From Gluconacetobacter tumulisoli (lineage in GTDB: Bacteria; Pseudomonadota; Alphaproteobacteria; Acetobacterales; Acetobacteraceae), in NCBI RefSeq assembly GCF_014174155.1, contig NZ_JABEQM010000011.1:62001-126000 (forward strand): a stretch of DNA of 64,000 nt. Direction: 5' to 3'. Each line of letters opens with the position of its first letter. Within the stretch, counting starts at the first letter, position 1. Position numbers and translations under genes: made by a program. Positions 14,547 to 25,318 of the stretch are shown here, in pieces. The notes under the pieces are model-generated. The model did not search any database, was not told the DNA's origin, and saw only the letters and a list, made by a program, of their open reading frames with translations.

Positions 14547-15380
14547 TCAGGACCGGATATCCAGGATATGGACCATCCCGTTCAGATCCTCGCCCGCCCT
14601 TGTGGCCGACACCAGGACCGTGGCCTGGCGTGACGCGTGCCCCCCCTGGTCATCATCCATCGAGACGGTAACGACGATGGTCGCGGGTTTTCCGCCGCCG
14701 GGCGACATATGCACGCTGGGCCCGCCCGCCATGTGCAGGGCCTGGCGGACGACCGGATCGGCCACCGCGATATCGGGATCGTTTTGCTGCGTGACGGACA
14801 GATGCGGCCGCATCGCGCGCAGGAGCCCTGGCGTCATGCCGAGCACGAGGCCGATTTCATCCACGCTGCGGAACATGTCGCCCGGCGGAGCATAGGATCG
14901 TCCGGCGGCGAGATAGAGGGCCTTCGTCCTGACGGCGTTCCCCTGCTGGGCGGTGCTGCGCCATTCCGCCATGTTGGCGGCGATCGCGTCCGCCTGCGCC
15001 TTCTGCGCCCCGCAGACCTGCAGCAGCGCGGCCAGAAGCGGCCGCGACGCCATGTTCGGATTGACGAGCCCGGCCTCGGACGCAAGCCGTATGCGCGACG
15101 TCACGGATCCCGCACGCTGCACATGCTCGCGACCGTCGGCATTCCAGTGCCCCGGGGAACGGTCGAGGAAGTGAAAGATCCCTTCCCAGAGCCCGCCATC
15201 CGCCGCCGCGCGCATCTGCGCCGCGCGGCGCATGGCAGAGACGGTACGAATCTGTCGATCCGCCGACGTCACGACGATGGACGCCAGGAACGACAGCAGG
15301 ACCAGCGTCCACAGCACGATCAACAGGGCAAAGCCCCCGTCCCGCCGCGCGTCCCGTTTCCAGTCGCGCCGACGCGTCAC
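14547..15380 (-). CDS. gspK: Type II secretion minor pseudopilin GspK
   Basis: 277 aa, last gene of the T2SS operon. A prepilin-type segment, GG-FALLIVLWTLVLLS with the cleavage after Gly16, lacks the usual Glu at mature position 5. This is the known signature of GspK, the tip subunit of the pseudopilus. A long periplasmic domain follows, normal in size. Its ATG overlaps the gspD stop (ATGA). GspK would cap the I-J-K tip complex that starts pseudopilus assembly in the inner membrane. Confidence 0.88.
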   Translation of the reverse strand: MTRRRDWKRDARRDGGFALLIVLWTLVLLSFLASIVVTSADRQIRTVSAMRRAAQMRAAADGGLWEGIFHFLDRSPGHWNADGREHVQRAGSVTSRIRLASEAGLVNPNMASRPLLAALLQVCGAQKAQADAIAANMAEWRSTAQQGNAVRTKALYLAAGRSYAPPGDMFRSVDEIGLVLGMTPGLLRAMRPHLSVTQQNDPDIAVADPVVRQALHMAGGPSVHMSPGGGKPATIVVTVSMDDDQGGHASRQATVLVSATRAGEDLNGMVHILDIRS

Positions 15381-17758
15381 GGCCCGAGACCGACTTTCTG
15401 CCGCAGGCGTTGCTGGGGATCGGCGCTGCCGGACGCCCCCATCGTGTTCAGCTCATCCGGAACGACTGCCGCATTGGGGTGGCTGTCGCGCAGGTCCTCC
15501 ATCAGTTCCACTGCGTCGTGCTGGTCATGCATGACATGCGGCGTAATGAGAATCAGCAATTCCGTCCGCTGGCGATTGTTATTCTGGTTTCCCGCAAGAA
15601 CGCCCAGAACCGGAATGTTCTTGAGCCATGGGATGCCGCTGTTGGTACGGGTGGACGTATCGGTGATCAGGCCGGCCAGCCCCACCGTCTGCCCGTCCTG
15701 GACCACCACGCGCGAGGATACCGAGCGGTCGTTGAAGGTGGGGTTGGTGGTCGCGCTGCTGGTGGTGGAGGTTGCCGAGGTCACGGAGCTGACTTCCTGG
15801 ACGATGTCCAGCGTGACCAGCCCCGAATCGCTGACGTGCGGCGTCACCTGCATGATGACGCCCGTCGGCTGGTAGGTGAACTGGTTATAGATCGACGTGC
15901 CGATCGTGCTGGATTGCGATCCGATCTGGATCGGAACCAATTGCCCGACCTGCAGCCGGGCGGCCTTGTTGTCCTGGACCATCAGCTGCGGCGACGACAG
16001 GACATGCACCTTGGTCACGTTCTGCAGCGCGTCGATGGCGAACGGCGCGCCGCCGCCGCTGGCGCCCCCGATGATGAAACCCGGCAGCGTATGGCTGAAG
16101 GCCGCGGTCGCCAGGGTTCCGGCGGTGATCGTCTGGCTGTTGTTGCTCAGCACCCCGTTGATGCCGCCGGACTTGAAGAAGAACTGCGTCCCGTACTGCA
16201 GGGCGTCGTTGAGCTGGACTTCGGCGATGACGGCATCGATGCGAACCTGCAAGGGCATGACATCGATTTTTCGCATCATCTGCTCGACCGTGTCGCTTTC
16301 CTCCTCTGTCGCGTAGATCAGGATGGCGTTGTGCTGGGCGTTGGAAATGATCCGCATCCCCTGGCTTCGGCCCTCATTGCCGGCCGTACTGTCCAGGCCG
16401 CCGAGAAGGGGATTGTTGGACGCCGCCGACTGGCCCCCGCCCGCCTGCTGTCCGACGGTCGTCGTCGTCCCGCCCGGCTGCCCGCCGCCGAACAGGGAAT
16501 TCGTGCCTCCCAATCCGCCCGTCGTGGACATATTGCCGCCCAGTCCGCCACCCGCCAGGCCACCGCCAGCCAGACCCCCGGTCATGCCGCCGCCTGCCAG
16601 CCCCCCGCCCATGGCGTTTGCCCCGAAACCGCCCGTGCCCCCCTGCTGGCCGGCCTGGGCCGAGGCCGCTTCGGGCGGCAGCGCCGTCACGTCGCCAGGC
16701 GTGAACGCCTGCTGCAACGTATAGGCCACGTCATTCACGCTGGAATTCTGCACGTAGAATACATGCCACGACCGCATGGTCGCGCGGCGGTGGCGCTCGA
16801 TCAGGGCGAACAGACGCCGGGCGTCCTCGACATAGCGCGCGGCGCGCGCAACGACCAGAACCGCATTGACCCGCGCCAGCGGCAGGACCTGGACGACCTG
16901 CGCGAGCGCGCCGCCGCTGCCGTGCAGGGCGGCCTGCAGGGCCGTCGCCATGTCCCTGGCATTTCCGGACTCCACCGGAAGCAAGGCATAGGACTGGCTG
17001 GCCAGCCAATCCACGTCGAAGGCGTGGATGACTTCGACCAGCGTATTGCGCGCCGACGGCTCACCGCTGACCATCAGGGCGTTCGCACTGTCGACAGGCG
17101 TGACATGCGCCCCGGCCTGCAGGAACGGCTGGAGCGCCTTGGCCAGGTTTCCGGCCTCGGCATAGCGCAGCGGTACCATGACGCTGCCGCCCAGGGCCGT
17201 CCCCTCGGCCAGGCCGGACGCAGCCCCACCCTGCGGGTTGCCCGCGTCGCCCTGCGCCGGCACGATGCGGTACAAGCCGTTGCTGCGGATGATGGTGGCA
17301 TGCACCTGGGACAGGATGACCTGCAAGGCCGGCATGACCTGCGCCGATGTCAGCGGCGAGGCGGTATGCAGCGTCACCTGCCCCCTGACCGCCGGGTCGA
17401 TCGAATAATTCACATGCAGGATGTCAGTCAGGATCTGCGCGACCGCGTCGCGTATGTCCGTATCGGCGAAATTCAGTGCAATCGTGCCGACACCGCCCGC
17501 CTGGCCCGACATGGGAATATACGGCACGGCATCGCGCCCATAGCTGTACTGGACCGGACCGACCGGGTTCGCCGCCCCGATTCTGCCATTCATGTCGGGC
17601 GCGGAACGGCTCAGCGGCAGCGGACCGGGAAGCGGTTGAAGATGCGGCGCCGGTCCGGGGGCGCATCCCGCGACAGCCAGGCACAGCACGCCCCCCGTCC
17701 AGCCGTGATGCCGGCGGCGGGATGCCGGCCGGGCAGAAGGGTAATCGCAGGAAATCAT
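15377..17758 (-). CDS. gspD: Type II secretion outer-membrane secretin GspD
   Basis: 793 aa from the ATG at 17758, which overlaps the gspN stop. A lipobox-like LAVAGC ends at Cys32. N0 (TIALNFADTDIRDAVAQIL) and repeated N1-N3 domains (to about residue 560) follow, then the secretin core with the conserved VLSSPQLMVQDNK..LQVGQLVPI and the late GLAGLI and PVLG steps. Between N-domain repeats lies an unusually glycine-rich insert of about 70 residues (roughly 380-450). GspD forms the multimeric pore through which folded substrates, here probably levansucrase, leave the periplasm. The insert is longer than I would expect. Confidence 0.92.
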   Translation of the reverse strand: MISCDYPSARPASRRRHHGWTGGVLCLAVAGCAPGPAPHLQPLPGPLPLSRSAPDMNGRIGAANPVGPVQYSYGRDAVPYIPMSGQAGGVGTIALNFADTDIRDAVAQILTDILHVNYSIDPAVRGQVTLHTASPLTSAQVMPALQVILSQVHATIIRSNGLYRIVPAQGDAGNPQGGAASGLAEGTALGGSVMVPLRYAEAGNLAKALQPFLQAGAHVTPVDSANALMVSGEPSARNTLVEVIHAFDVDWLASQSYALLPVESGNARDMATALQAALHGSGGALAQVVQVLPLARVNAVLVVARAARYVEDARRLFALIERHRRATMRSWHVFYVQNSSVNDVAYTLQQAFTPGDVTALPPEAASAQAGQQGGTGGFGANAMGGGLAGGGMTGGLAGGGLAGGGLGGNMSTTGGLGGTNSLFGGGQPGGTTTTVGQQAGGGQSAASNNPLLGGLDSTAGNEGRSQGMRIISNAQHNAILIYATEEESDTVEQMMRKIDVMPLQVRIDAVIAEVQLNDALQYGTQFFFKSGGINGVLSNNSQTITAGTLATAAFSHTLPGFIIGGASGGGAPFAIDALQNVTKVHVLSSPQLMVQDNKAARLQVGQLVPIQIGSQSSTIGTSIYNQFTYQPTGVIMQVTPHVSDSGLVTLDIVQEVSSVTSATSTTSSATTNPTFNDRSVSSRVVVQDGQTVGLAGLITDTSTRTNSGIPWLKNIPVLGVLAGNQNNNRQRTELLILITPHVMHDQHDAVELMEDLRDSHPNAAVVPDELNTMGASGSADPQQRLRQKVGLGP

Positions 17759-18318
17759 CGTGTGCCGCCTGGTGTCTGGTCTTCGGGTTTCTGGTCGTCG
17801 GGTGAAGAAATGCCGGGTTCGTCCCCAGGGGCCGGGGCGCCGTCCGTCTTGCCGTCGGCGCTGCGATCGCGGTCCGGCCGCAGGGTCTGCTCGCCGTCCT
17901 CGCCGGTCACGCGCACGGAATCGACCCCGATCGCGACGATTCGCCACGGGCCGACGGTCGCGCCGACATCGACGACCTGCCCCCGTCCCGCCCCCTGCGT
18001 CATGAAGATGGCACGGCGCCGGCCGAGGCTGGCGACGATACCCGCCAGCCGCGGGCGGGAGGTGGACACGTCCGGCGCGGCGTCGGGGCGACGGGTGCGG
18101 CTGAACAGCGGACGCGTCAGGATGACCCCCTGCCAGTCCCCGATCTGCGCCGTGTTCGCCATGTCCTGTTCGACCGGCGCGGCAGGGAGCGGCGCGGCAA
18201 GCGCGGTCTCGCGTATGGAAAAGGAGAGGAAAGCGATGGAAAATCCGGCGCAGACGAAACCGGCGCCACAGGCCGCGGCAATGCGCCTGCGCGACGAGGG
18301 GAATATCATCCTGGTCAT
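17755..18318 (-). CDS. gspN: T2SS inner-membrane GspN with GspC-like HR domain
   Basis: 187 aa. One N-terminal membrane helix (about 14-36) precedes a periplasmic part. PLFSRTRRP at about 70-78 and the following beta-rich region (LAGIVASLGRRRAIFM, GATVGPWRIVAIGVDSVRV) match the homology region of GspC / short GspN proteins. No PDZ domain follows; the tail is Pro/Asp-rich and disordered. No other gspC is present, so this protein may link the inner-membrane platform to the secretin. Its ATG overlaps the gspM stop and its stop overlaps gspD. Naming as N rather than C follows the short form. Confidence 0.75.
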   Translation of the reverse strand: MTRMIFPSSRRRIAAACGAGFVCAGFSIAFLSFSIRETALAAPLPAAPVEQDMANTAQIGDWQGVILTRPLFSRTRRPDAAPDVSTSRPRLAGIVASLGRRRAIFMTQGAGRGQVVDVGATVGPWRIVAIGVDSVRVTGEDGEQTLRPDRDRSADGKTDGAPAPGDEPGISSPDDQKPEDQTPGGTR

Positions 18319-18941
18319 GGCGCGGTCGTGACCGGCGCGGGCGTGCTGCTGTCGTTCCGGCGGAACGCGTACACCGACATGTCGCATTCCATCATCGTGG
18401 CCGGCGTATCCTCGTCTTCGGATTTGTGAATATGCAGCCCGTCGATAACGACGGCCGGCGATGAACGTTCCAGGGTCGCGATCAACCGGACCAGGGTCGG
18501 AAAGGCGGCATTGACGACGATATGCAGCCCGATCCTCTGGTAATGGCCGATCATGGCAGCGGGTACGTTCTCGGCGCTGGAGACACTCGCCCCCATCGAG
18601 GACGCCGTCTGCTGCAGCATCTCCTCGAGATTGGCGCTGGCGATGGCTTCGGTCGCGCCGCCGATCAGGAGCGCGGGTCCGGGCGCGGACACACTGGCGG
18701 AACGGCGCAGGCCAGGCAGCGCGTCCGACAAGGCCTGCATCCGGGCAACGGTGTCGCGCTGGATGTCGAGGGTCTCCGCGCGCTGTCCGTACCAGTCCGA
18801 CAGCGGCGCCAGGACCAGCAGCCAAGCCAGCATCACGATGACCGCCGACAGGCCGAGGGCGGCCAGACGACCCGCCCGCCCTTCCGGCAAGGCGCGGATC
18901 ACCGCATGACGCGACGGGATCCTGTGATTCGAGATCTGCAA
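18315..18941 (-). CDS. gspM: T2SS inner-membrane platform protein GspM
   Basis: 208 aa if started at the TTG at 18941, two bases after the gspL stop; no ATG fits this frame. A GTG at 18902 is the alternative and would shorten the N-terminus to a few residues. One membrane helix (LAALGLSAVIVMLAWLLVLA) with the common LAPLSDWYGQRAE after it, a coiled-coil stretch, then a ferredoxin-like periplasmic domain (LHIVVNAAFPTLVRLIATLE), is the GspM plan. It pairs with GspL to hold the ATPase at the membrane. Confidence 0.8.
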   Translation of the reverse strand: MQISNHRIPSRHAVIRALPEGRAGRLAALGLSAVIVMLAWLLVLAPLSDWYGQRAETLDIQRDTVARMQALSDALPGLRRSASVSAPGPALLIGGATEAIASANLEEMLQQTASSMGASVSSAENVPAAMIGHYQRIGLHIVVNAAFPTLVRLIATLERSSPAVVIDGLHIHKSEDEDTPATMMECDMSVYAFRRNDSSTPAPVTTAP

Positions 18942-18943
18942 AA

Positions 18944-19990
18944 TCAGTGTCCAACGCCGGCATGAATCGAAAAAAGGCTCGCATTCTGTCCCTCCACGCG
19001 CGTCACCGGGGCGACGAAGGCGGGGGACCTGAACAGGGGATTCGTGCTGAGGGCCTGGATCAGCCCCGTCGCAGCGGAGGATTGTCCGCTGATGATCAAT
19101 TGCCCCTGCCGCAGGATCAGGTCGGTCAGAAAACTGTCGTCGGGCAAAATCCGGGTGACCGTGGCCAGTACCTCCATCGGGTCGCCCAGCCGCCGGCGTT
19201 CCTGCGCGATCATTCCCGCCCCGGCGGACCGGTCCTCGGCCTGCCGGCGCAGCGTGCGAGCCTCGTCGGCCGAGGGGCGCAACATCGCAATCCGCGCCGT
19301 CAGATGGTCCTGTTCGACGGACTGCCGCCAGAACGCCGTCGTCACCCCGATGACGGGCAGCAGCACGGCCGCGGCGGCGATGGCCATGCGGGTCCGCCGC
19401 CCGTGCCCATTTCGGACCTCCGACATCGGAATACAGGTCTGGCTTCCGGCGTCTTCCAGCATATCCGGTCGCAGGCCGACCCGCGCGAGGGCGGCGAGCG
19501 CGGAGGCGATCGACGCCTTGGGCACGATCGACAGCCGCATATGCAATTGCCGGCGTTCCGGGTCCCGGTGCAGGATGTCGTAGGCATACCATATCGCGTC
19601 GGCGGGAAACGGCGTCAGCCGGTCCATCTCGTAGTTCAGGACGGCATCCAGGTTGCCCTCCGCCGCCGACGGCAGGACGACGTCGCGCTGCATCAGCATG
19701 CCGGGGGGCAGGCGCAGGACGATCGATGCCGGCGCGCCGGTTCCCATCATTCCGGACAGGGCCCGCCGGCAGGCCGCGACGTCGCCATCGCCAGCCCCCT
19801 CGTCCGACGACAACCCGCAGACGCCGACAGGCGTCCGCACGCCCTGCCGGATCAGCGAAACGACAAGTCGCGGGCCCTCGATCACCGCAACGACCACGGG
19901 CTTGGCCGAAAACCGCGACAGACGCCACCGCGCGGGGATCATGTCGCCGATCTGTCGCCGCCACCAGATGAACAGGTCACCGGCGATCAT
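18944..19990 (-). CDS. gspL: T2SS platform protein GspL (PilN-like)
   Basis: 348 aa from the ATG at 19990; an in-frame TTG at 20044 would add 18 residues, with no better ribosome site. The cytoplasmic N-terminal half is actin-like (LPPGMLMQRDVVLPSAAEGN, NYEMDRLTPF), as in GspL and PilM. A membrane helix (MAIAAAAVLLPVIGVTTAFW) leads to a PilN-like coiled-coil and ferredoxin-like domain (ILPDDSFLTDLILRQGQLI). It would bind GspE on the inside and GspM in the periplasm. Confidence 0.85.
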   Translation of the reverse strand: MIAGDLFIWWRRQIGDMIPARWRLSRFSAKPVVVAVIEGPRLVVSLIRQGVRTPVGVCGLSSDEGAGDGDVAACRRALSGMMGTGAPASIVLRLPPGMLMQRDVVLPSAAEGNLDAVLNYEMDRLTPFPADAIWYAYDILHRDPERRQLHMRLSIVPKASIASALAALARVGLRPDMLEDAGSQTCIPMSEVRNGHGRRTRMAIAAAAVLLPVIGVTTAFWRQSVEQDHLTARIAMLRPSADEARTLRRQAEDRSAGAGMIAQERRRLGDPMEVLATVTRILPDDSFLTDLILRQGQLIISGQSSAATGLIQALSTNPLFRSPAFVAPVTRVEGQNASLFSIHAGVGH

Positions 19991-20081
19991 GAGGCGTGCA
20001 GTATGAAATTTCGAGGCAAGGACAAATTTCCGACCGGCTAGCAAAAGGACCAGGACAGGACCGAACAGACAGGCGAAGGCA

Positions 20082-20699
20082 TCAACCGGGCATGGGCTCC
20101 GTCATCGGGGCCGCGACGATATCCGGCCAGTGGCGGCGATCGTCATCGGAAAAAAGGATCCGGATACGCACAAGTTCCGGCAAGCCATTTCCATACCATC
20201 CATTCGCCCACTTTCCGTCTGAAAAATAATCGCATTCGATTCCCTGCACGCCGTCCAGCAGGACGTCCTGCCGCGTGGGGCGCGCGGGTTCGATCACATG
20301 CCGGTAGGGCATCCAGACGACGACCAGGCGGTGACGATCATCCACCGACAGGCGGATATCGGCCATGGGGGTCTCCGACCCCAGCGCCAGCGGTAACGGA
20401 CCCCGCAATGCGAAGCCATGGGCGCGGCCGACGAAAATCCGCCCGTCCCGCGTGCTGCCGCCGTTCGCATATTCGACCAGATGGCGCACGAACCGGTCGA
20501 CCGCCCCCAGTTCGGCCTGCGACGCCAGCATGCCGCGCTGGCGTTCGAATATCATCGTCGCCGCCTGGAAGCCACGTTCAAGCGCCAGCAGCACAAGCGA
20601 GAAGACGACCAGCGAAATCAGGATTTCGACCAGCGTGAAGCCCCGCTGCCCGCTGTCGCGACCGGCCTGACCGAGGTGGCCGTACCCCCCGCCCGTCAT
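20082..20699 (-). CDS. gspJ: T2SS minor pseudopilin GspJ
   Basis: 205 aa. A class III prepilin leader ends RG-FTLVEILISLVVFSLVL, with Glu at mature position 5 as required for assembly. The remaining ~180 residues form the periplasmic head, the usual size for GspJ, the largest of the H/I/J set. Its ATG overlaps the gspI stop. A 90-base gap to gspL is the longest spacing inside the operon. It should assemble with GspI and GspK into the pseudopilus tip after cleavage by GspO. Confidence 0.88.
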   Translation of the reverse strand: MTGGGYGHLGQAGRDSGQRGFTLVEILISLVVFSLVLLALERGFQAATMIFERQRGMLASQAELGAVDRFVRHLVEYANGGSTRDGRIFVGRAHGFALRGPLPLALGSETPMADIRLSVDDRHRLVVVWMPYRHVIEPARPTRQDVLLDGVQGIECDYFSDGKWANGWYGNGLPELVRIRILFSDDDRRHWPDIVAAPMTEPMPG

Positions 20700-21112
20700 G
20701 GCGCGCGCCCTTTCGTCCCCAGCCGTCGGGTGCGCAGCACCACGGTCCTGCGTCCCCCCGACGCCGACAGGTCGGGCCAGGATTCGCTGACCTCCACCTG
20801 GTACAGCACCATGGCGGGACCATGATCCAGCACGCCCGACTGTTCCGGGACGATGCGGATCTGCCAGGTGAACCCGCTGCCGTCATCCCCGCCCTGCACC
20901 AGCGGCACAACGCGCATGCCGTGACCCACCGCGGCCAGGTGCGACTGTGCGCGGGATATCGCTTCCTCGGTACGGTTGGCGATCTGCGTGGCGGCGATGC
21001 CGCCGACCATCCCTTCGTAGACGACGCCCAGCGCCAGCATCGCGATGACGAAGGCGATCAGGACCTCGATCAGGGTGAATCCGGCTTCGGTGTCGCGCAT
21101 GACGCTGCTCAC
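20696..21112 (-). CDS. gspI: T2SS minor pseudopilin GspI
   Basis: 138 aa. The leader MSSVMRDTEAG-FTLIEVLIAFVIAML has the Gly/Phe cleavage site and Glu5. A single hydrophobic helix and a small periplasmic head (GFTWQIRIVPEQSG, VVLRTRRLGTKG) match GspI in length and order. It starts inside the gspH stop (ATGA) and overlaps gspJ at its end. The neighbours H and J are also minor pseudopilins. Confidence 0.88.
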   Translation of the reverse strand: MSSVMRDTEAGFTLIEVLIAFVIAMLALGVVYEGMVGGIAATQIANRTEEAISRAQSHLAAVGHGMRVVPLVQGGDDGSGFTWQIRIVPEQSGVLDHGPAMVLYQVEVSESWPDLSASGGRRTVVLRTRRLGTKGRAP

Positions 21113-21531
21113 GGCCCGTCCACGGTGACGGCACCCGTCAGCCAGTTGGTGCGCAGGGTGACCTGCCGTCCCTGCTCGACCAGCCCGATCCGGGCGCCGG
21201 AGGCGCTGCCGTCGGGGTAGAAGGTGATGCTCGTAGCACTTCCTGCGGCCAGCGCCAGGCCGCGCGGCAGGGCCTGGCGGGCGTCGTGCCCCGCCCCGTA
21301 CTGCATATGCACGGGGTCGATCGTGACCGTGATGGCGGTGCCGGAGACAATCGCCTGCATCCGCCCCTGGCGCATGGCGACGGCGAGCGATTGCGCCGCG
21401 CCGCGCAGATCCAGCGTCGCCGAATGGAGCGGCCCGCGCGCGACCAGGATCGTCGCGATCAGGGCCAGGACCAGGACGACCACGATCATCTCGATCAGGG
21501 TGAATCCCCCGTCCGGCCCGTTATTTCGCAA
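21109..21531 (-). CDS. gspH: T2SS minor pseudopilin GspH
   Basis: 140 aa. The leader ends GG-FTLIEMIVVVLVLALIAT, with Glu5 present. The head domain has the GspH-type pattern ARGPLHSATLDLRGAAQSLAVAMRQ, then strand pairs (GTAITVTIDPVHMQY, ATSITFYPDGSASG). It overlaps the end of gspF by 11 bases, and its stop overlaps the gspI ATG. It would sit next to the I-J-K tip in the pseudopilus. Confidence 0.88.
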   Translation of the reverse strand: MRNNGPDGGFTLIEMIVVVLVLALIATILVARGPLHSATLDLRGAAQSLAVAMRQGRMQAIVSGTAITVTIDPVHMQYGAGHDARQALPRGLALAAGSATSITFYPDGSASGARIGLVEQGRQVTLRTNWLTGAVTVDGP

Positions 21532-22741
21532 GGTCGTTCAAGCTCAGCATGGCCAGCAGCAGCGACGACACGATCCCCGCCACCAGCAGGCCCATGACGA
21601 TCGTGATCGCGGGCACCAGAAGGGAGACCAGGCGCTGGGTGGCGATACGCACCTGGTCTTCGTGAATGTCGGCGGCCCGCAGCGCCATCGGGCCGAGCCG
21701 GGCGGTTTCCTCGCCCAGTCGCAGCAGATGGACGGTGCGTTGGGGGAAGACGGCCGCGGCTTCCAGCGCGATGGACAGGCCACGCCCGCCCTTGGCGCTC
21801 TGCGTCGCCGCGTCGATGGCCTGCACGACCGCGAGATTGCCGATGGCGCCACGCACGATCGACAGCGCCCCCAGGATGGGCACCCCGTTTTCCAGCAGCG
21901 TGCCGAGGATACGGGCAAAACGGGCGGCGAGGATTTCGCGCATCAGGGCGCCCACGACCGGCAACGCCAACAGCCAGCGGTCAATGCGCAGCTTCGCAGC
22001 GGGACGCCGCATGATCGCCCGCCCGCCCGCCACCAGCAGCAGCAGGATCGCCGGGATCAGGACGCCATAGCGGCCCAGCAGGCCGCCGGCCTGGATCATC
22101 ACCTGCGTCGAGACCGGCAGCGTCGCCCCGTTCTGCGCGAACAGGGGGGTGAATTGCGGCAGGACGTCCGTCAGCAGCAGGTAGATCGATCCGCACGCCG
22201 CCAGCGTCAGGATGGCGGGATAGATCATGGCGGATGTCACGGTCGCGGCCAGTGCGCGCTCGCGTTCCTGCAAGGCCGCCAGCCTGTCCATCGTCGGCGC
22301 CAGGTCGCCGCCGGCTTCGGCCGCGCGGACCATGCCGACATACAAAGGCGGGAAGCTGCCGGGATAGCGTCCCAGGGCGACATGCAGCGCCTGGCCGTCG
22401 CGCACCAGTGCGCGGACCCCGTCGCATACGGCGCGCACCCGCGCGCCGGGCGCGGTTTCCGCCAGAAAGCGCAGGGCCCGGTCGATATCCTGTCCCGCCC
22501 CCAGCATGACGGCCAGTTCGCGCGTGATCGCCGCCAGTTCGGATCGCCGCAGATCCTTCCGGCGCAGTCCGCCCATGCCCGACGGCAGCGTCAGCGTGAA
22601 CCGCGCCGGGGCGCCGACATGCATGGGAATATGCCCCTGCCGGCGCAGTGCCGCCACGGCGGCGGCCTCGGTCTCGACGTCCAGCGTGCCCCGGACGAGG
22701 TTGCCCTGCGCGTCGACGGCGGTGAAGCTGAAATCAGCCAT
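21521..22741 (-). CDS. gspF: T2SS inner-membrane platform protein GspF
   Basis: 406 aa. Two T2SSF domains (about 65-190 and 270-395) each end in membrane helices; the final helix (VPAITIVMGLLVAGIVSSLLLAML) and the central pair (VTSAMIYPAILTLAACGSIYLLL, GRYGVLIPAILLLLVAGG) give the usual three passes. The start MADFSFTAVDAQGNLVRGTL is the standard GspF opening. GspF is the polytopic centre of the platform and works with the GspE ATPase. It follows gspE by 26 bases and overlaps gspH. Confidence 0.92.
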   Translation of the reverse strand: MADFSFTAVDAQGNLVRGTLDVETEAAAVAALRRQGHIPMHVGAPARFTLTLPSGMGGLRRKDLRRSELAAITRELAVMLGAGQDIDRALRFLAETAPGARVRAVCDGVRALVRDGQALHVALGRYPGSFPPLYVGMVRAAEAGGDLAPTMDRLAALQERERALAATVTSAMIYPAILTLAACGSIYLLLTDVLPQFTPLFAQNGATLPVSTQVMIQAGGLLGRYGVLIPAILLLLVAGGRAIMRRPAAKLRIDRWLLALPVVGALMREILAARFARILGTLLENGVPILGALSIVRGAIGNLAVVQAIDAATQSAKGGRGLSIALEAAAVFPQRTVHLLRLGEETARLGPMALRAADIHEDQVRIATQRLVSLLVPAITIVMGLLVAGIVSSLLLAMLSLNDLAK

Positions 22742-22767
22742 GCGTGCCGCCCGGAACGAACATCACG

Positions 22768-24492
<1,725 letters not shown>

Positions 24493-24501
24493 CCCTTTCG
24501 A

Positions 24502-25296
24502 TCACAGGGCCAGCCCGTCCGGGCGGAGAAGCCAGGCCTGCCATAACCATATTCCCCACATCGCCAGAGCCAGTCCCGGCCCGAAAGGAACCGCCAGGCC
24601 CCGGTCCAGGCGGCCGCGCCCGGCAATCGCGGCCCCGCACAGCGTCAGCAGCGCCGCCACCAGGACGATGTGCGGCAAGGCCTGGGGGCCAAGCCACGCA
24701 CCCCCTGCGGCCAGAAGCTTCGCATCTCCCCCGCCCAGCCCATCATGGCCCCGGACCCGGCGATACAGAAGGGCAATCACCCGGAAGGATCCATACCCCA
24801 TCATGGCCGCGCCGCCGTGCCACAGGATGGCAGCAACGCCCGCGGGGGCGGACATCGCCAGGCCTGCCACGACCAGCGGCAGCGTCAGTATGTCCGGCAG
24901 GCGAAAGTAGGCCAGGTCGATCATGCCCAGCGTCAGCAGCCACCATCCGAACAGGCAGCCGCCCCACAGCAGGAACGGCGACGGAAACGCGCCGTTCCCC
25001 GGGACGCCCGCGCTGCCGACGACGGACAGGACGACCGCGGCCACCAGGACCGCCAGTACTTCCATCAGAAGATGCGACAGGTGAATGACGCCGCCACAGC
25101 TCCGGCATCGTCCCTTCCGGACCAGATAGCTGACGACCGGCACCATGTCCCGCGGGCCGAGCACGGTCCTGCACTGCATGCAGGCCGACCGAGCGAACAC
25201 CACCGGTTCCCCCCGGGGCAGGCGCGACGCCAGCACGCCCAGGAACGATCCGATGAAGGGCGCCAGCACCAGCGGCAGCCAGGGCGAATCGAGCAT
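24502..25296 (-). CDS. gspO: Prepilin peptidase GspO (A24 aspartic protease)
   Basis: 264 aa from the ATG at 25296, 22 bases after the gspG stop. It has the N-terminal methylase region with two CxxC pairs (C39/C42 and C64/C67), then the aspartic protease core with D127 in GMIDLAYFRLPD and D191 in GLGGGDAK, and about seven or eight membrane helices. It cleaves the leaders of GspG-K and N-methylates the new ends. Having it inside the operon makes the system self-sufficient. A GTG 15 bases upstream is an alternative start. Confidence 0.92.
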   Translation of the reverse strand: MLDSPWLPLVLAPFIGSFLGVLASRLPRGEPVVFARSACMQCRTVLGPRDMVPVVSYLVRKGRCRSCGGVIHLSHLLMEVLAVLVAAVVLSVVGSAGVPGNGAFPSPFLLWGGCLFGWWLLTLGMIDLAYFRLPDILTLPLVVAGLAMSAPAGVAAILWHGGAAMMGYGSFRVIALLYRRVRGHDGLGGGDAKLLAAGGAWLGPQALPHIVLVAALLTLCGAAIAGRGRLDRGLAVPFGPGLALAMWGIWLWQAWLLRPDGLAL

Positions 25297-25318
25297 CGCC
25301 ACGTCCGTCACGCGATCA

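Noticed and set aside
15410-18331. Very long plus-strand open frame (973 codons) opposite gspD
   Set aside because: It is antisense to gspD, gspN and part of gspM, which have clear domains. High GC content leaves the opposite frame open; composition is Arg/Gln/His-rich and has no motifs.
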